A model generated the notes under the pieces. It saw only the letters and a list, made by a program, of their open reading frames with translations. It did not search any database and was not told where the DNA came from. Shown piece by piece: positions 1 to 7,129 of a DNA stretch of 12,826 nucleotides. Where the stretch lies: NCBI GenBank assembly GCA_964407425.1, contig CAYOVN010000101.1, positions 1 to 12,826 of the forward strand. Reading direction: 5' to 3'. Numbering within the stretch: the first letter of the stretch is position 1; each line of letters begins with the position of its first letter. Made by a program: the position numbers and the translations under genes. The DNA is from JABDNZ01 sp964407425. Lineage in GTDB: Bacteria > Gemmatimonadota > Gemmatimonadetes > Longimicrobiales > Gaopeijiaceae.

Positions 1-1059
1 GGCCGGGGCCCTCTGGGTCGGCCCACAGGACGGCGCCGGGCCGGGTCGAGGCTGGGGTCCGGGGAAGGGGCCCGAGGGCTCCTGGAAGGCATAACCGAGC
101 TCATCCTCTCCCTTCCTCACGCCGCTCCACTCCTCATGGCTCAGGGTCTGCTGTGCCAGGGGGAAGAGGATTTTGTTCTCCTTGTAGACCATCTCCACTG
201 CCGCCCGAGCCAGGGAGGTGCCTGCGTCCCTTGCCTCGTCCACGGATCCGGCGGCAAGAAGGGTTTTCGCTGATTTGACCTGGGCCCGGATCTCATCGTG
301 AACCCCCCACATGACCTTGGAAGGACCGGTGACACCGTGCCGCTCCAGGACCGGGAAGAGCTCGTTTTCCTTCCGGAGGTAGTGGTTGTCGATCCCTGAG
401 ATCTCATCCAGGACGGTGGTAAGCTGATCCGACCAGGCGGGGTCCCGGGACGATTCCTTTGCCTCATCCCCGCAGAGCTGGCCGAGGCGGTTCGCTACCG
501 AGGTGATGATCTCGTTTTCCGCTTTGTATGTATGAATCGGATGCCCCGGGGCGGCTTCGATTTCCTCCTGGTTCTCCAGGCTGTCCCGCACAACCGCCAC
601 ATGGACATCGCAGAGTCGCTGGATCTCCTCCACGGGCATCCCCTCCTTGATGAGCTGTTCCTCCATGGCTCCTATTTCCAGGGGCGACACCTCTTTCACC
701 ACTTCGTTGAACCGGGCCTTCGCCGCATCAGGTTCAATGCCATCATGGAGGTCCAGGATCAGGCTCTTGAGTTCGGCGACTCGGTCCACCCGTTTCCCAT
801 CGTCCATATTCTCTGATTCTCCTTGGTTGTTGGTGGTCATCCTCGTCACTTCCGCACGAATGGCCGCCAGAAGGGTCTCCAGGTCTTCTCCCCCCATCTT
901 TGCTGCTTTCTCAAGGGTCGCGACCTTCCCGACGGTGGCCCTCATCATAGGGTTCTTGAGGAGGGCGAACTTGGGGTTGTGCTCGATGAGGAAGTCCACG
1001 AGGAAGGGGTACTCCTCGATAAGATCCTGGATAGAAGTGGTCGGGGATATTTGAATCAT
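1..1059 (-). CDS. DUF1858-DUF438-hemerythrin (HHE) domain protein, 3' part beyond the window
   Basis: The minus-strand frame from ATG at 1059 stays open for 353 codons to the window edge, so the C-terminus is missing. Residues 1-75 resemble DUF1858 (EEYPFLVDFLIEHNP, then an LE-rich helix). Residues about 88-165 match DUF438 (EELIKEGMPVEEIQRLCDVH-like core). Residues about 170-310 form a hemerythrin-like four-helix bundle: GHPIHTYKAEN (H173, H176), HYLRKENELFP (H226, E231), KVMWGVHDEIR (H254) and KENKILFP (E294). Family members usually end in a PAS domain, and the DELGYA segment at 319-324 is where that linker normally begins. A GGGAGG ribosome-binding site lies 8 nt before the ATG. Hemerythrin-like domains bind a non-haem di-iron centre and serve in O2 or NO sensing or in repair of damaged iron-sulphur clusters, probably in the cytoplasm here. 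The gene diverges from a Crp-type regulator and shares a 159-bp promoter region with it. The family call is firm; the exact role is inferred. Confidence 0.9.
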   Translation of the reverse strand, partial: MIQISPTTSIQDLIEEYPFLVDFLIEHNPKFALLKNPMMRATVGKVATLEKAAKMGGEDLETLLAAIRAEVTRMTTNNQGESENMDDGKRVDRVAELKSLILDLHDGIEPDAAKARFNEVVKEVSPLEIGAMEEQLIKEGMPVEEIQRLCDVHVAVVRDSLENQEEIEAAPGHPIHTYKAENEIITSVANRLGQLCGDEAKESSRDPAWSDQLTTVLDEISGIDNHYLRKENELFPVLERHGVTGPSKVMWGVHDEIRAQVKSAKTLLAAGSVDEARDAGTSLARAAVEMVYKENKILFPLAQQTLSHEEWSGVRKGEDELGYAFQEPSGPFPGPQPRPGPAPSCGPTQRAPA

Positions 1060-1126
1060 GGTATAGGCCTCCCAGAAGAAATCGAAGTCTCTTTTCAGAA
1101 CAATACTCTCTGGGCTCCCGGACCGA

Positions 1127-1142
1127 TGTGATAGCCGTCACA
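1127..1142. promoter_or_regulatory. CRP-type operator, TGTGA-N6-TCACA
   Basis: TGTGATAGCCGTCACA is a perfect pair of CRP half-sites with the canonical 6-bp spacer. It lies in the 159-bp region between two divergent starts, with its centre about 75 bp from the hemerythrin gene ATG and 84 bp from the regulator GTG. The adjacent regulator has R196, E197 and R201 in its recognition helix, the same spacing as E. coli CRP R180, E181 and R185, which contact TGTGA. Autoregulation plus control of the divergent gene is inferred. I could not identify reliable -10 or -35 boxes. Confidence 0.7.
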
Positions 1143-1157
1143 CGATGGCCGGGAGGT

Positions 1158-1179
1158 CCTTTCCCTCGTTGGGGGAAGG
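1158..1179 (+). other. Short hairpin in the leader of the Crp-type gene
   Basis: CCTTTCCC (1158-1165) can pair with GGGGAAGG (1172-1179) across a 6-nt loop, giving 8 pairs with one G-T wobble. It lies about 40 nt upstream of the regulator's GTG start and outside its ribosome-binding site. No T-tract follows, so it is not a terminator. It may be incidental. Confidence 0.3.
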
Positions 1180-1218
1180 GTACATCTTCCTCGGTGATTC
1201 GACAGGGAGGTAGGCCAA

Positions 1219-1926
1219 GTGGGGGAAGACCCGAAAGAGAAGAGCCCGGAAGGGCAACTCAAGCGAGTTTCGTTCTTCCAGGACCTGACGCCGGAGGCTA
1301 TGGCACTGGTTCGGGAGCGAATGGTCCGCCGTATCGTACCGGCAGGGACCACCCTTTTCCGAAAGGGGGAACAGGCCCGGGGCGTCTATATCCTTACCAG
1401 AGGGCATGTGGAGATCTATCGCTCCACGGCGGACGGTCGGGAGCAGGTGATCCACTCCGAGACGCCGGTCCAGAGCGTGGCCGAACTCCCGGTTTTTGAT
1501 GGAGGAGTGTATCCGGCCTCGGGCCGAACCGGGCAGGAATGTGAACTTCTTTTCCTCTCCATGGATGATTTCCAACGGTTGTACCGTCAGCATCCCGAGA
1601 TTGCGGATGCTGTGATAAGGAATCTGGGCAAGCGGCTTCGGAGTCTGGTGACCGTGGTGGAAAAGGTCTCCCTTCGGAGCATCCCCAGCCGGGTTGCAAA
1701 GACCCTCGTCGACCGGGCGGAAAGCCTGAGTGTCGCCCAGAAGGGAGGAGTTTTCGACCTCCCTGGCACCCAATCCGATCTGGCCCATGAGCTGGCCACG
1801 AGCCGGGAGAGTGTCGCCCGGGCCCTGGGCAGTCTAAGACGGGAAGGGATCATCTCGACGGAAGGGCGAAAGATCACCATCCATTCCCTGGAGGCTCTGG
1901 TGGATATTGCCCGGGGTGAGTCCTGA
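1219..1926 (+). CDS. Crp/Fnr-family transcriptional regulator with CRP-type recognition helix
   Basis: This 235-residue protein has the usual length and two-domain layout of the family. The N-terminal cyclic-nucleotide-binding-like beta-roll spans about 16-125 (VPAGTTLFRKGEQARGVYIL, then GHVEIYRS). A dimerisation helix lies at about 126-150. A winged helix-turn-helix spans about 155-235 (TQSDLAHELATSRESVARAL). R196, E197 and R201 match the DNA-reading residues of CRP rather than those of FNR. The phosphate-binding cassette is degenerate (AELPVFDGGVYPASGRT, 88-104, lacks a clean GE...RSA), so cAMP binding is doubtful and the effector is unknown. There is no FNR-like N-terminal cysteine cluster. 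The start is GTG at 1219, with GGGAGG 8 nt upstream. Divergence from a hemerythrin-like gene suggests a role in NO, oxygen or redox stress, as for Dnr/NnrR-type regulators. That role is inference. Confidence 0.9.
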   Translation: MGEDPKEKSPEGQLKRVSFFQDLTPEAMALVRERMVRRIVPAGTTLFRKGEQARGVYILTRGHVEIYRSTADGREQVIHSETPVQSVAELPVFDGGVYPASGRTGQECELLFLSMDDFQRLYRQHPEIADAVIRNLGKRLRSLVTVVEKVSLRSIPSRVAKTLVDRAESLSVAQKGGVFDLPGTQSDLAHELATSRESVARALGSLRREGIISTEGRKITIHSLEALVDIARGES

Positions 1927-1981
1927 TAGGGAGATTTGACTGAGGTCTTGAAAAGAAGCTTTGGGTAGAAGGTTTGTCTGA

Positions 1982-2009
1982 GAGGTTCTCGGGGGATCCC
2001 GGGGACCTC
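1982..2009 (+). promoter_or_regulatory. Stable 12-bp hairpin ahead of the hydro-lyase gene
   Basis: GAGGTTCTCGGG (1982-1993) pairs with CCCGGGGACCTC (1998-2009) across a GGAT loop, giving 12 pairs of which two are G-T wobbles. It sits 56 nt after the regulator's stop and 53 nt before the preferred start of the next gene. No run of T follows, so it is not a standard intrinsic terminator. It may be a processing or stability element, an attenuator, or a degenerate terminator of the upstream gene. Its function is unknown. Confidence 0.5.
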
Positions 2010-2062
2010 CCTGGATTTGGTCTGAAGCCGATATGCGGCTCACTAACTTTGGGAGTACCAAG

Positions 2063-3865
2063 ATGGGACGAACACTGATCGAGAAAATCATCTCCGATCA
2101 CGCCGGAAAAGAGGTTTCTCCTGGCGATATCGTTGACATTTCCATCGATGTCCGGGCCGCCCGGGACTTCGGCGGCGCCAATGTGGTCAAAAATATTCAG
2201 GAGAACGCACTCCCTATCGCCGATCCGGGGAAGACCATCTTCACCTTCGATTGCAACCCGGGTGGATCCGACCAGAAGTACGCCACGAATCAGCAGATTT
2301 GTCGGGATTTCGCCCGAAACGAGGGCATAGGCGTCTATGATATCGACGCCGGGATCGGGACCCACCTGGCCATGGACCGAGGGCACGCGGTTCCGGGCTC
2401 AACATTCGTTTCCACCGACTCCCACGCGAACATCCTCGGGGCCATCGGAGCGTTCGGGCAGGGAATGGGGGACGTGGATATCGCCCAGGCCTTCGGCTTC
2501 GGGAAGGTCTGGTTCAAGGTCCCCGCTTCGGTAAAGGTGGTTCTAAAAGGGACGCCATCCCCGAGCGCCTCGGCCAAAGACCTGGCTTTGGCCATGCTCA
2601 AGACCTTCGGCGCCAATGGCCTCCTGGGCTTTGCGGCTGAGATCTACGGTGACCATGTAGATGGGTTGGGGCTCGATTCAAGAATCACGATCTCCTCCAT
2701 GGCCACGGAGATGGGGGGGATCATCGCCCTCTTCCCGCCCAACCAGGAGGTTCTGGACTACTGTAGTGAGGCTGCCGGTCGGAAGGTGGACGGCGTATTC
2801 GCCGATGGGGATGCCAACTATGAAAAGACCGTGGAGATCGACATCGATGGGTTGCAGCCCCTGATCTCCAGGCCCGGCCACCCGGAGGATGTGACGGAGC
2901 TGGAGAGTGTCGCCGGAACCAAGATCGGTTCGGCCTTCATAGGCTCCTGCACCAATGGTCGTTTCGAGGACATGCAAGCTGCCGCGTCCGTTCTCGAGGG
3001 TAGAACGGTGGCACCCGGGGTGGTGCTGAAAATCGTACCCAGCACCGACCAGGTCTGGCGTCAATGTCTGGAGGCCGGGATCATCGATGTGTTCAAAGAG
3101 GCTCGGGCTCTTGTCAGCAATGCAGGGTGCGCAGGATGCGCTGCCGGGCAGGTTGGCCAAAACGGGCCGGGGGAGGTGACGGTGAGCACCGGGAACCGGA
3201 ACTTCGCCGGCAAACAGGGGAAGGGTGAGGTCTACCTGGCCTCTCCGGAGGTAGTGGCGGCATCCGCCGTCGCCGGAGCCATATGCCTTCCCTCTCAGAT
3301 TCCGGCGGAGCCGGCCCTCTTCTCGAAGTCAGGGGCCTCGGCCCCGGTTGATCGAGTGGAGGGAGACGAGCCTTCGGGCGCGAGGCCCGACACCTTCAGG
3401 GGTCGGGTCTGGGTCATTCCTCAAGACAATATCGATACGGATATGATCTTCCATAATCGATATCTGACCATCACGGACATCGCCGAAATGGGGCAATACA
3501 CTTTCGACAATCTGGCGGGCTGGGAGGATTTCTCCGACAAGGCCAGGCCCGGCGATATCGTGATCACGGGAAAAAACTTCGGCGCCGGTTCCTCCCGGCA
3601 GCAGGCCGTGGACTGTTTTGAGAGCCTGGGGGTTTCCCTGGTGGTCGCCGAGTCTTTCGGTGCCATCTACGAACGGAATGCCATCAACAAAGGATTCCCC
3701 ATAGTCACCGCAGACTTGCTGGGAGAAGGACTTGAAAACGGCCAGGAAATCGAGGTGGATTTGACCCACCAGACCGTCAAGCTTCCCTCCGGCGAAACCA
3801 GGAAAGGTGCGTTTTCGTCGGTTCAGATGGACATCTACAAGCGGGGAGGACTCCTGGGGCGGTAG
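2063..3865 (+). CDS. Fused LeuC/LeuD-type aconitase-superfamily hydro-lyase
   Basis: This 600-residue iron-sulphur hydro-lyase joins large and small subunits in one chain. Residues about 1-415 are the LeuC/HacA-like large part, with TDSHAN (D119, S120, H121) and three likely [4Fe-4S] ligands: C296 in GSCTNG, and C356 and C359 in NAGCAGC. A 30-residue polar linker follows. Residues about 445-600 are LeuD-like, with DNIDTD at 455-460 and GAGSSRQQ at 507-514 around the catalytic serine region. The family isomerises 2- or 3-hydroxy acids by dehydration and rehydration (isopropylmalate, homocitrate, citrate or dimethylmalate). The substrate loop reads RYLTIT (466-471) rather than the YLRL typical of isopropylmalate isomerase, so the substrate is open. 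An in-frame ATG at 2033 lacks a ribosome-binding site; the ATG at 2063 has GGGAG 7 nt upstream and begins MGRTLIEKI as relatives do. No leucine or lysine genes are adjacent. The family is certain; the reaction is not. Confidence 0.9.
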   Translation: MGRTLIEKIISDHAGKEVSPGDIVDISIDVRAARDFGGANVVKNIQENALPIADPGKTIFTFDCNPGGSDQKYATNQQICRDFARNEGIGVYDIDAGIGTHLAMDRGHAVPGSTFVSTDSHANILGAIGAFGQGMGDVDIAQAFGFGKVWFKVPASVKVVLKGTPSPSASAKDLALAMLKTFGANGLLGFAAEIYGDHVDGLGLDSRITISSMATEMGGIIALFPPNQEVLDYCSEAAGRKVDGVFADGDANYEKTVEIDIDGLQPLISRPGHPEDVTELESVAGTKIGSAFIGSCTNGRFEDMQAAASVLEGRTVAPGVVLKIVPSTDQVWRQCLEAGIIDVFKEARALVSNAGCAGCAAGQVGQNGPGEVTVSTGNRNFAGKQGKGEVYLASPEVVAASAVAGAICLPSQIPAEPALFSKSGASAPVDRVEGDEPSGARPDTFRGRVWVIPQDNIDTDMIFHNRYLTITDIAEMGQYTFDNLAGWEDFSDKARPGDIVITGKNFGAGSSRQQAVDCFESLGVSLVVAESFGAIYERNAINKGFPIVTADLLGEGLENGQEIEVDLTHQTVKLPSGETRKGAFSSVQMDIYKRGGLLGR

Positions 3866-3976
3866 GAGGGAATTGAATGCGGCACCCTGGAGACAATGTT
3901 TGACCGAACCCTTGCGTTGGGGATTCAGAGGGCCAGTCTGTGACCCTTCGATCACTCCCCAAACAAAGCTGACGGG

Positions 3977-3998
3977 ACCGGAACACCCCGGTTCTTTT
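3977..3998 (+). terminator. Weak terminator-like hairpin ahead of the S9 peptidase gene
   Basis: ACCGG (3977-3981) and CCGGT (3988-3992) form a 5-bp stem around a 6-nt loop, followed by TCTTTT at 3993-3998. It is too short to be convincing. It lies just before the S9 gene's Shine-Dalgarno sequence and could end read-through from the hydro-lyase gene. The rest of the 149-bp gap (3866-4014) shows no other clear signal. Confidence 0.25.
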
Positions 3999-4014
3999 CG
4001 AAGGAGAGATGGGT

Positions 4015-6984
4015 ATGAAACTGACTTGGAGATCCCTGTGGCATTTTCCATTCCTGGCTCTGCTCGCATTGGGGGCTCCCTCGTCCGTGGTGGGACAGGA
4101 AGAGGAAAGCACCCAGCCACCCAGGCCTATTGAATTACAGGACATCCTGGGGTGGAAGCGGATCGTTGGCCCCACCCTTTCGGCCAACGGCGCATGGTTC
4201 GCCCATCGCGTGAGCCCGACGGAGGGAAACAGCGAGCTGGTGGTGAGGAGCACCTCCGACGATACGGAGCACCGGTTCCCTGTTGGTGAACGGGGTGGAA
4301 CGGTGGCCTTCTCGGAAGATTCCCGATGGCTCGCTTTCGCCATCACACCGACAAAAGAGGAGTCCGACAAGCCTCGGGGTCAGGGAACGCCTCCCAAAAA
4401 CAAGATGGGCCTCCTGGATCTCACGTCCGGTGAGATGACCGAGGTGGAGGATATTCAATCCTTCACGTTTTCCGGGGAACAGAGCGGGTGGGTCGCTCTC
4501 CGCCGGTACTCGGCTTCTGGGGGTGCCTCTTCGGGGCCCGGTGGTGCGGCAGCCGAAAGAGGCGGGTCGGGAGGAAGTGATCGGCCGCGGGGTGCGGATG
4601 TTGTCCTCCACGAGCTTGAAACCGGGGTGCGCTTGAACCTCGGAAACGTCTCCGAGCACAGATTCGACGATTCAGGCCGCTATCTGGCTTGGGTGGTGGA
4701 CGCCGAGGGCAAGGCAGGAAACGGGATCCAGCTGCGAGATATGAACACGGGGGTGGTTCAGGTCCTGGAGAGCGACGAAGCCCGCTATAGCCGCCTTGCC
4801 TGGGCCGATGACGAATTGGCTCTTCTGGCCATCAAGGCAGTCGATGATGACGACTATGAGGATCCCCTCCATTCCATCGTGGCCTGGACCGACCTGGGAG
4901 GTGGCGGACAGGCGACCAAGGTCGTTGTCGATCCCGTGGAGGAAGAAGGATTCCCTTCCGGCATGACCATCTCCCCGAACCGGCCCCCCACCTGGTCGGA
5001 TGGATTGGATGCCATCTTTTTCGGCATTCATGACCTTGAGATGAAGGATGGGGCTGGTGAGGATGCGGAAGAGGATGAGGAAGAGGTCGAAGAAGATGAA
5101 GAGGCCGATGAGGAAAGCCCTTCCCGCCCCGAGTCCGATGAGATCGACGACGACGAGAAGCCGGACCTCGTGATCTGGCATTGGAAAGACCCCCGGCTCC
5201 AGCGAGCTCAGGAGGTTCAGGCCAGCCGGGATCGGAATTTCAGCTTCCTCTCCGTTTACTGGCTCGGATCCAAGAGCTTTGTACGCCTTGCCGACGACGA
5301 GGTGGACACCGTGGCCCCAGCAAATAAGGGACACTGGGCCACCGGAAGAGACAACACCGACTATGAACTCATGGGGAGCCTGGATGGTCGCAATTACCAG
5401 GATGTCTACGCCATCGACATGAGAACCGGGGAGAAAAACAGAATCATCGAGAAGTCCCGGTGGTCGAATGACATCTCCCCCGACGGCTCTCATTTCCTGT
5501 ACTACCAGGACGGCCACTACTACACGTATGAATTCGCCTCCGGCGACCACCGCAACATCACTGCGGAGATCCCCACTTCCTTCATCAATGCCGACGACGA
5601 CCACAACGTGGTGGATCCTCCGGTCCGACCAAGAGGGTGGACGGAAGACGGCAAAAGTGTGCTGCTGTCGGACAACTGGGATATCTACCTCGTGGCTGTG
5701 GACGGCGGGGACTTCACGAACCTCACCGTGAACGGAATAACGGACCAGGTGAGGTATCAGAGTGTCACCCAATTCGATCCTGACGGTGAGCCCGGCATCG
5801 ACTTTTCGAAGCCGGTTTACTTCAGGACATACGGGGAGTGGACCAAGAAAGCCGGCTATAGCCTCATGACCGACGGGCGCCCCGGGCCGGAAGTGCTCGC
5901 CTGGGAGGACCGATCCTACGGTGGCTTCATGAAGGCCGAGGATACGGACACCTACTTGGTTTCATGGTCCACGAATGAGGACTACCCCGACTACCACGTT
6001 ACCGATGCTCGCCTACGAAACCCCCGGAAGATCACCGACGGCTTTCCGGAGAAGGCCGACTTCCTATGGACCGAGGACGCCATCCTGGTGGACTATGAGA
6101 GCGACAAGGGGGATCGGCTTCAGGGTGCTTTATACCTCCCGGCGAACTATGAGGAAGGAAAGAGCTACCCCACCATCGTATATTTTTACGAGAAACTCTC
6201 GCAGGGCCTGAACGGCTACACATTCCCATCGGCGAATGGGTTCAATAAATCGGTGTACACCAGCAACGGCTATGCGGTGTTCATGCCCGACATCGTCTAC
6301 ACGATCAATGATCCAGGCATGTCGGCTGTCTGGTGTGTCTTGCCAGGCCTGCAGGCAGCCATCGAAACTGGGGTTGTGGATGCCGAGAGGGTGGGGATGC
6401 ACGGGCACTCGTGGGGTGGGTACCAAAGTTCCTTCCTGATCACCCAATCCGATGCGTTTGCGGCCGTGGCTACCGGGGCTCCGCTGACCAATATGATCTC
6501 CATGTATGGGTCCATTTATTGGAACTCAGGGGGCTCGGACGGGGCCATCTTCGAGAGCAGCCAGGGGCGCTTCTTCGGCGGGCCGTGGGACCACCTGGAA
6601 GCCTACGCAAGGAACTCACCGGTCTACCATGCGGAGAACATCACGACTCCGATCCTCCTTCTCCACAACGATGCGGACGGGGCGGTGGACTGGAATCAGG
6701 GGATCGAGTTCTACAACACCGTCCGACGCCTCGAGAAACCCATCGTCATGCTCCAGTACGTTGGGGAGAACCACGGTCTGGCCAAGCAGCCGAATCGGAA
6801 GGACTACACGGTTCGGATGAAAGAGTTCTTTAATCACTACTTGAAAGGGGAGCCGGCGCCGAGTTGGTGGACGGAAGGGGTGTCCCATCTAGATATGGAA
6901 GATCACATCAAGGACCGGCTCCATCTGGTGAAACCGCCGGATGAGAAGAAGCCGGCGAAGGGAAAGGGAGGAAGCGGGGGCTGA
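4015..6984 (+). CDS. Secreted S9-family (prolyl oligopeptidase-like) serine peptidase
   Basis: This 989-residue exported hydrolase starts with a signal peptide (MKLTWRSLWHFPFLALLALG, cleavage probably near residues 25-26). A long N-terminal beta-propeller-like region with TolB/WD-type repeats covers about 30-680, followed by an alpha/beta-hydrolase domain. The catalytic serine is S799 in GHSWGG, the likely aspartate is D888 in HNDADGAVDW, and the histidine is H920 in GENHGL. The family cleaves short peptides, often after proline or as an acylaminoacyl peptidase; the exact specificity is unknown. An Asp/Glu-rich insert occupies 343-385, and the C-terminus is a low-complexity Lys/Gly tail. An ATG at 4009 is only 2 nt from the AAGGAG ribosome-binding site; the ATG at 4015 has 8 nt spacing and is preferred. 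The export signal points to the periplasm or outside. The gene ends at a strong terminator and looks monocistronic. Confidence 0.92.
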   Translation: MKLTWRSLWHFPFLALLALGAPSSVVGQEEESTQPPRPIELQDILGWKRIVGPTLSANGAWFAHRVSPTEGNSELVVRSTSDDTEHRFPVGERGGTVAFSEDSRWLAFAITPTKEESDKPRGQGTPPKNKMGLLDLTSGEMTEVEDIQSFTFSGEQSGWVALRRYSASGGASSGPGGAAAERGGSGGSDRPRGADVVLHELETGVRLNLGNVSEHRFDDSGRYLAWVVDAEGKAGNGIQLRDMNTGVVQVLESDEARYSRLAWADDELALLAIKAVDDDDYEDPLHSIVAWTDLGGGGQATKVVVDPVEEEGFPSGMTISPNRPPTWSDGLDAIFFGIHDLEMKDGAGEDAEEDEEEVEEDEEADEESPSRPESDEIDDDEKPDLVIWHWKDPRLQRAQEVQASRDRNFSFLSVYWLGSKSFVRLADDEVDTVAPANKGHWATGRDNTDYELMGSLDGRNYQDVYAIDMRTGEKNRIIEKSRWSNDISPDGSHFLYYQDGHYYTYEFASGDHRNITAEIPTSFINADDDHNVVDPPVRPRGWTEDGKSVLLSDNWDIYLVAVDGGDFTNLTVNGITDQVRYQSVTQFDPDGEPGIDFSKPVYFRTYGEWTKKAGYSLMTDGRPGPEVLAWEDRSYGGFMKAEDTDTYLVSWSTNEDYPDYHVTDARLRNPRKITDGFPEKADFLWTEDAILVDYESDKGDRLQGALYLPANYEEGKSYPTIVYFYEKLSQGLNGYTFPSANGFNKSVYTSNGYAVFMPDIVYTINDPGMSAVWCVLPGLQAAIETGVVDAERVGMHGHSWGGYQSSFLITQSDAFAAVATGAPLTNMISMYGSIYWNSGGSDGAIFESSQGRFFGGPWDHLEAYARNSPVYHAENITTPILLLHNDADGAVDWNQGIEFYNTVRRLEKPIVMLQYVGENHGLAKQPNRKDYTVRMKEFFNHYLKGEPAPSWWTEGVSHLDMEDHIKDRLHLVKPPDEKKPAKGKGGSGG

Positions 6985-7004
6985 TCTTCACCCCATCCTC
7001 AGGA

Positions 7005-7047
7005 AACAGGGGGGCGGCCCGAGGTTTCGGGTCGCCCCCCTGTTTTT
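7005..7047 (+). terminator. Strong intrinsic terminator between convergent genes
   Basis: An 18-bp stem (7005-7022 with 7027-7044), with a single G-T wobble and a GGTT loop, is followed by a T-tract through 7047. It begins 20 nt after the S9 peptidase stop. Read on the minus strand, the same stem is followed by only TTT. It may also slow transcription arriving from the convergent hydrolase gene that ends at 7130. Confidence 0.92.
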
Positions 7048-7129
7048 ATTCAGGTGTACGTCCGGTCCAATCCGGCTCCCTCTCCCGGTTTGATCCTGCA
7101 GGAAGCACAGAGGGAAATATGGCCGGGGA

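Noticed and set aside
3900..3928. A possible promoter with TTGACC and ATTCAG 17 bp apart.
   Set aside because: The -10-like element matches consensus poorly, so the pairing is not convincing.
3939..3956. A second CRP-like site, TGTGA-N8-TCACT, upstream of the S9 peptidase gene.
   Set aside because: The spacer is 8 rather than 6 bp and one half-site is imperfect, so it is probably fortuitous.
4672..5772. A 366-codon minus-strand open frame within the S9 peptidase gene.
   Set aside because: It is antisense to a well-supported peptidase, is rich in Val/Gly from the opposite-strand codon pattern, and has no recognisable domain.
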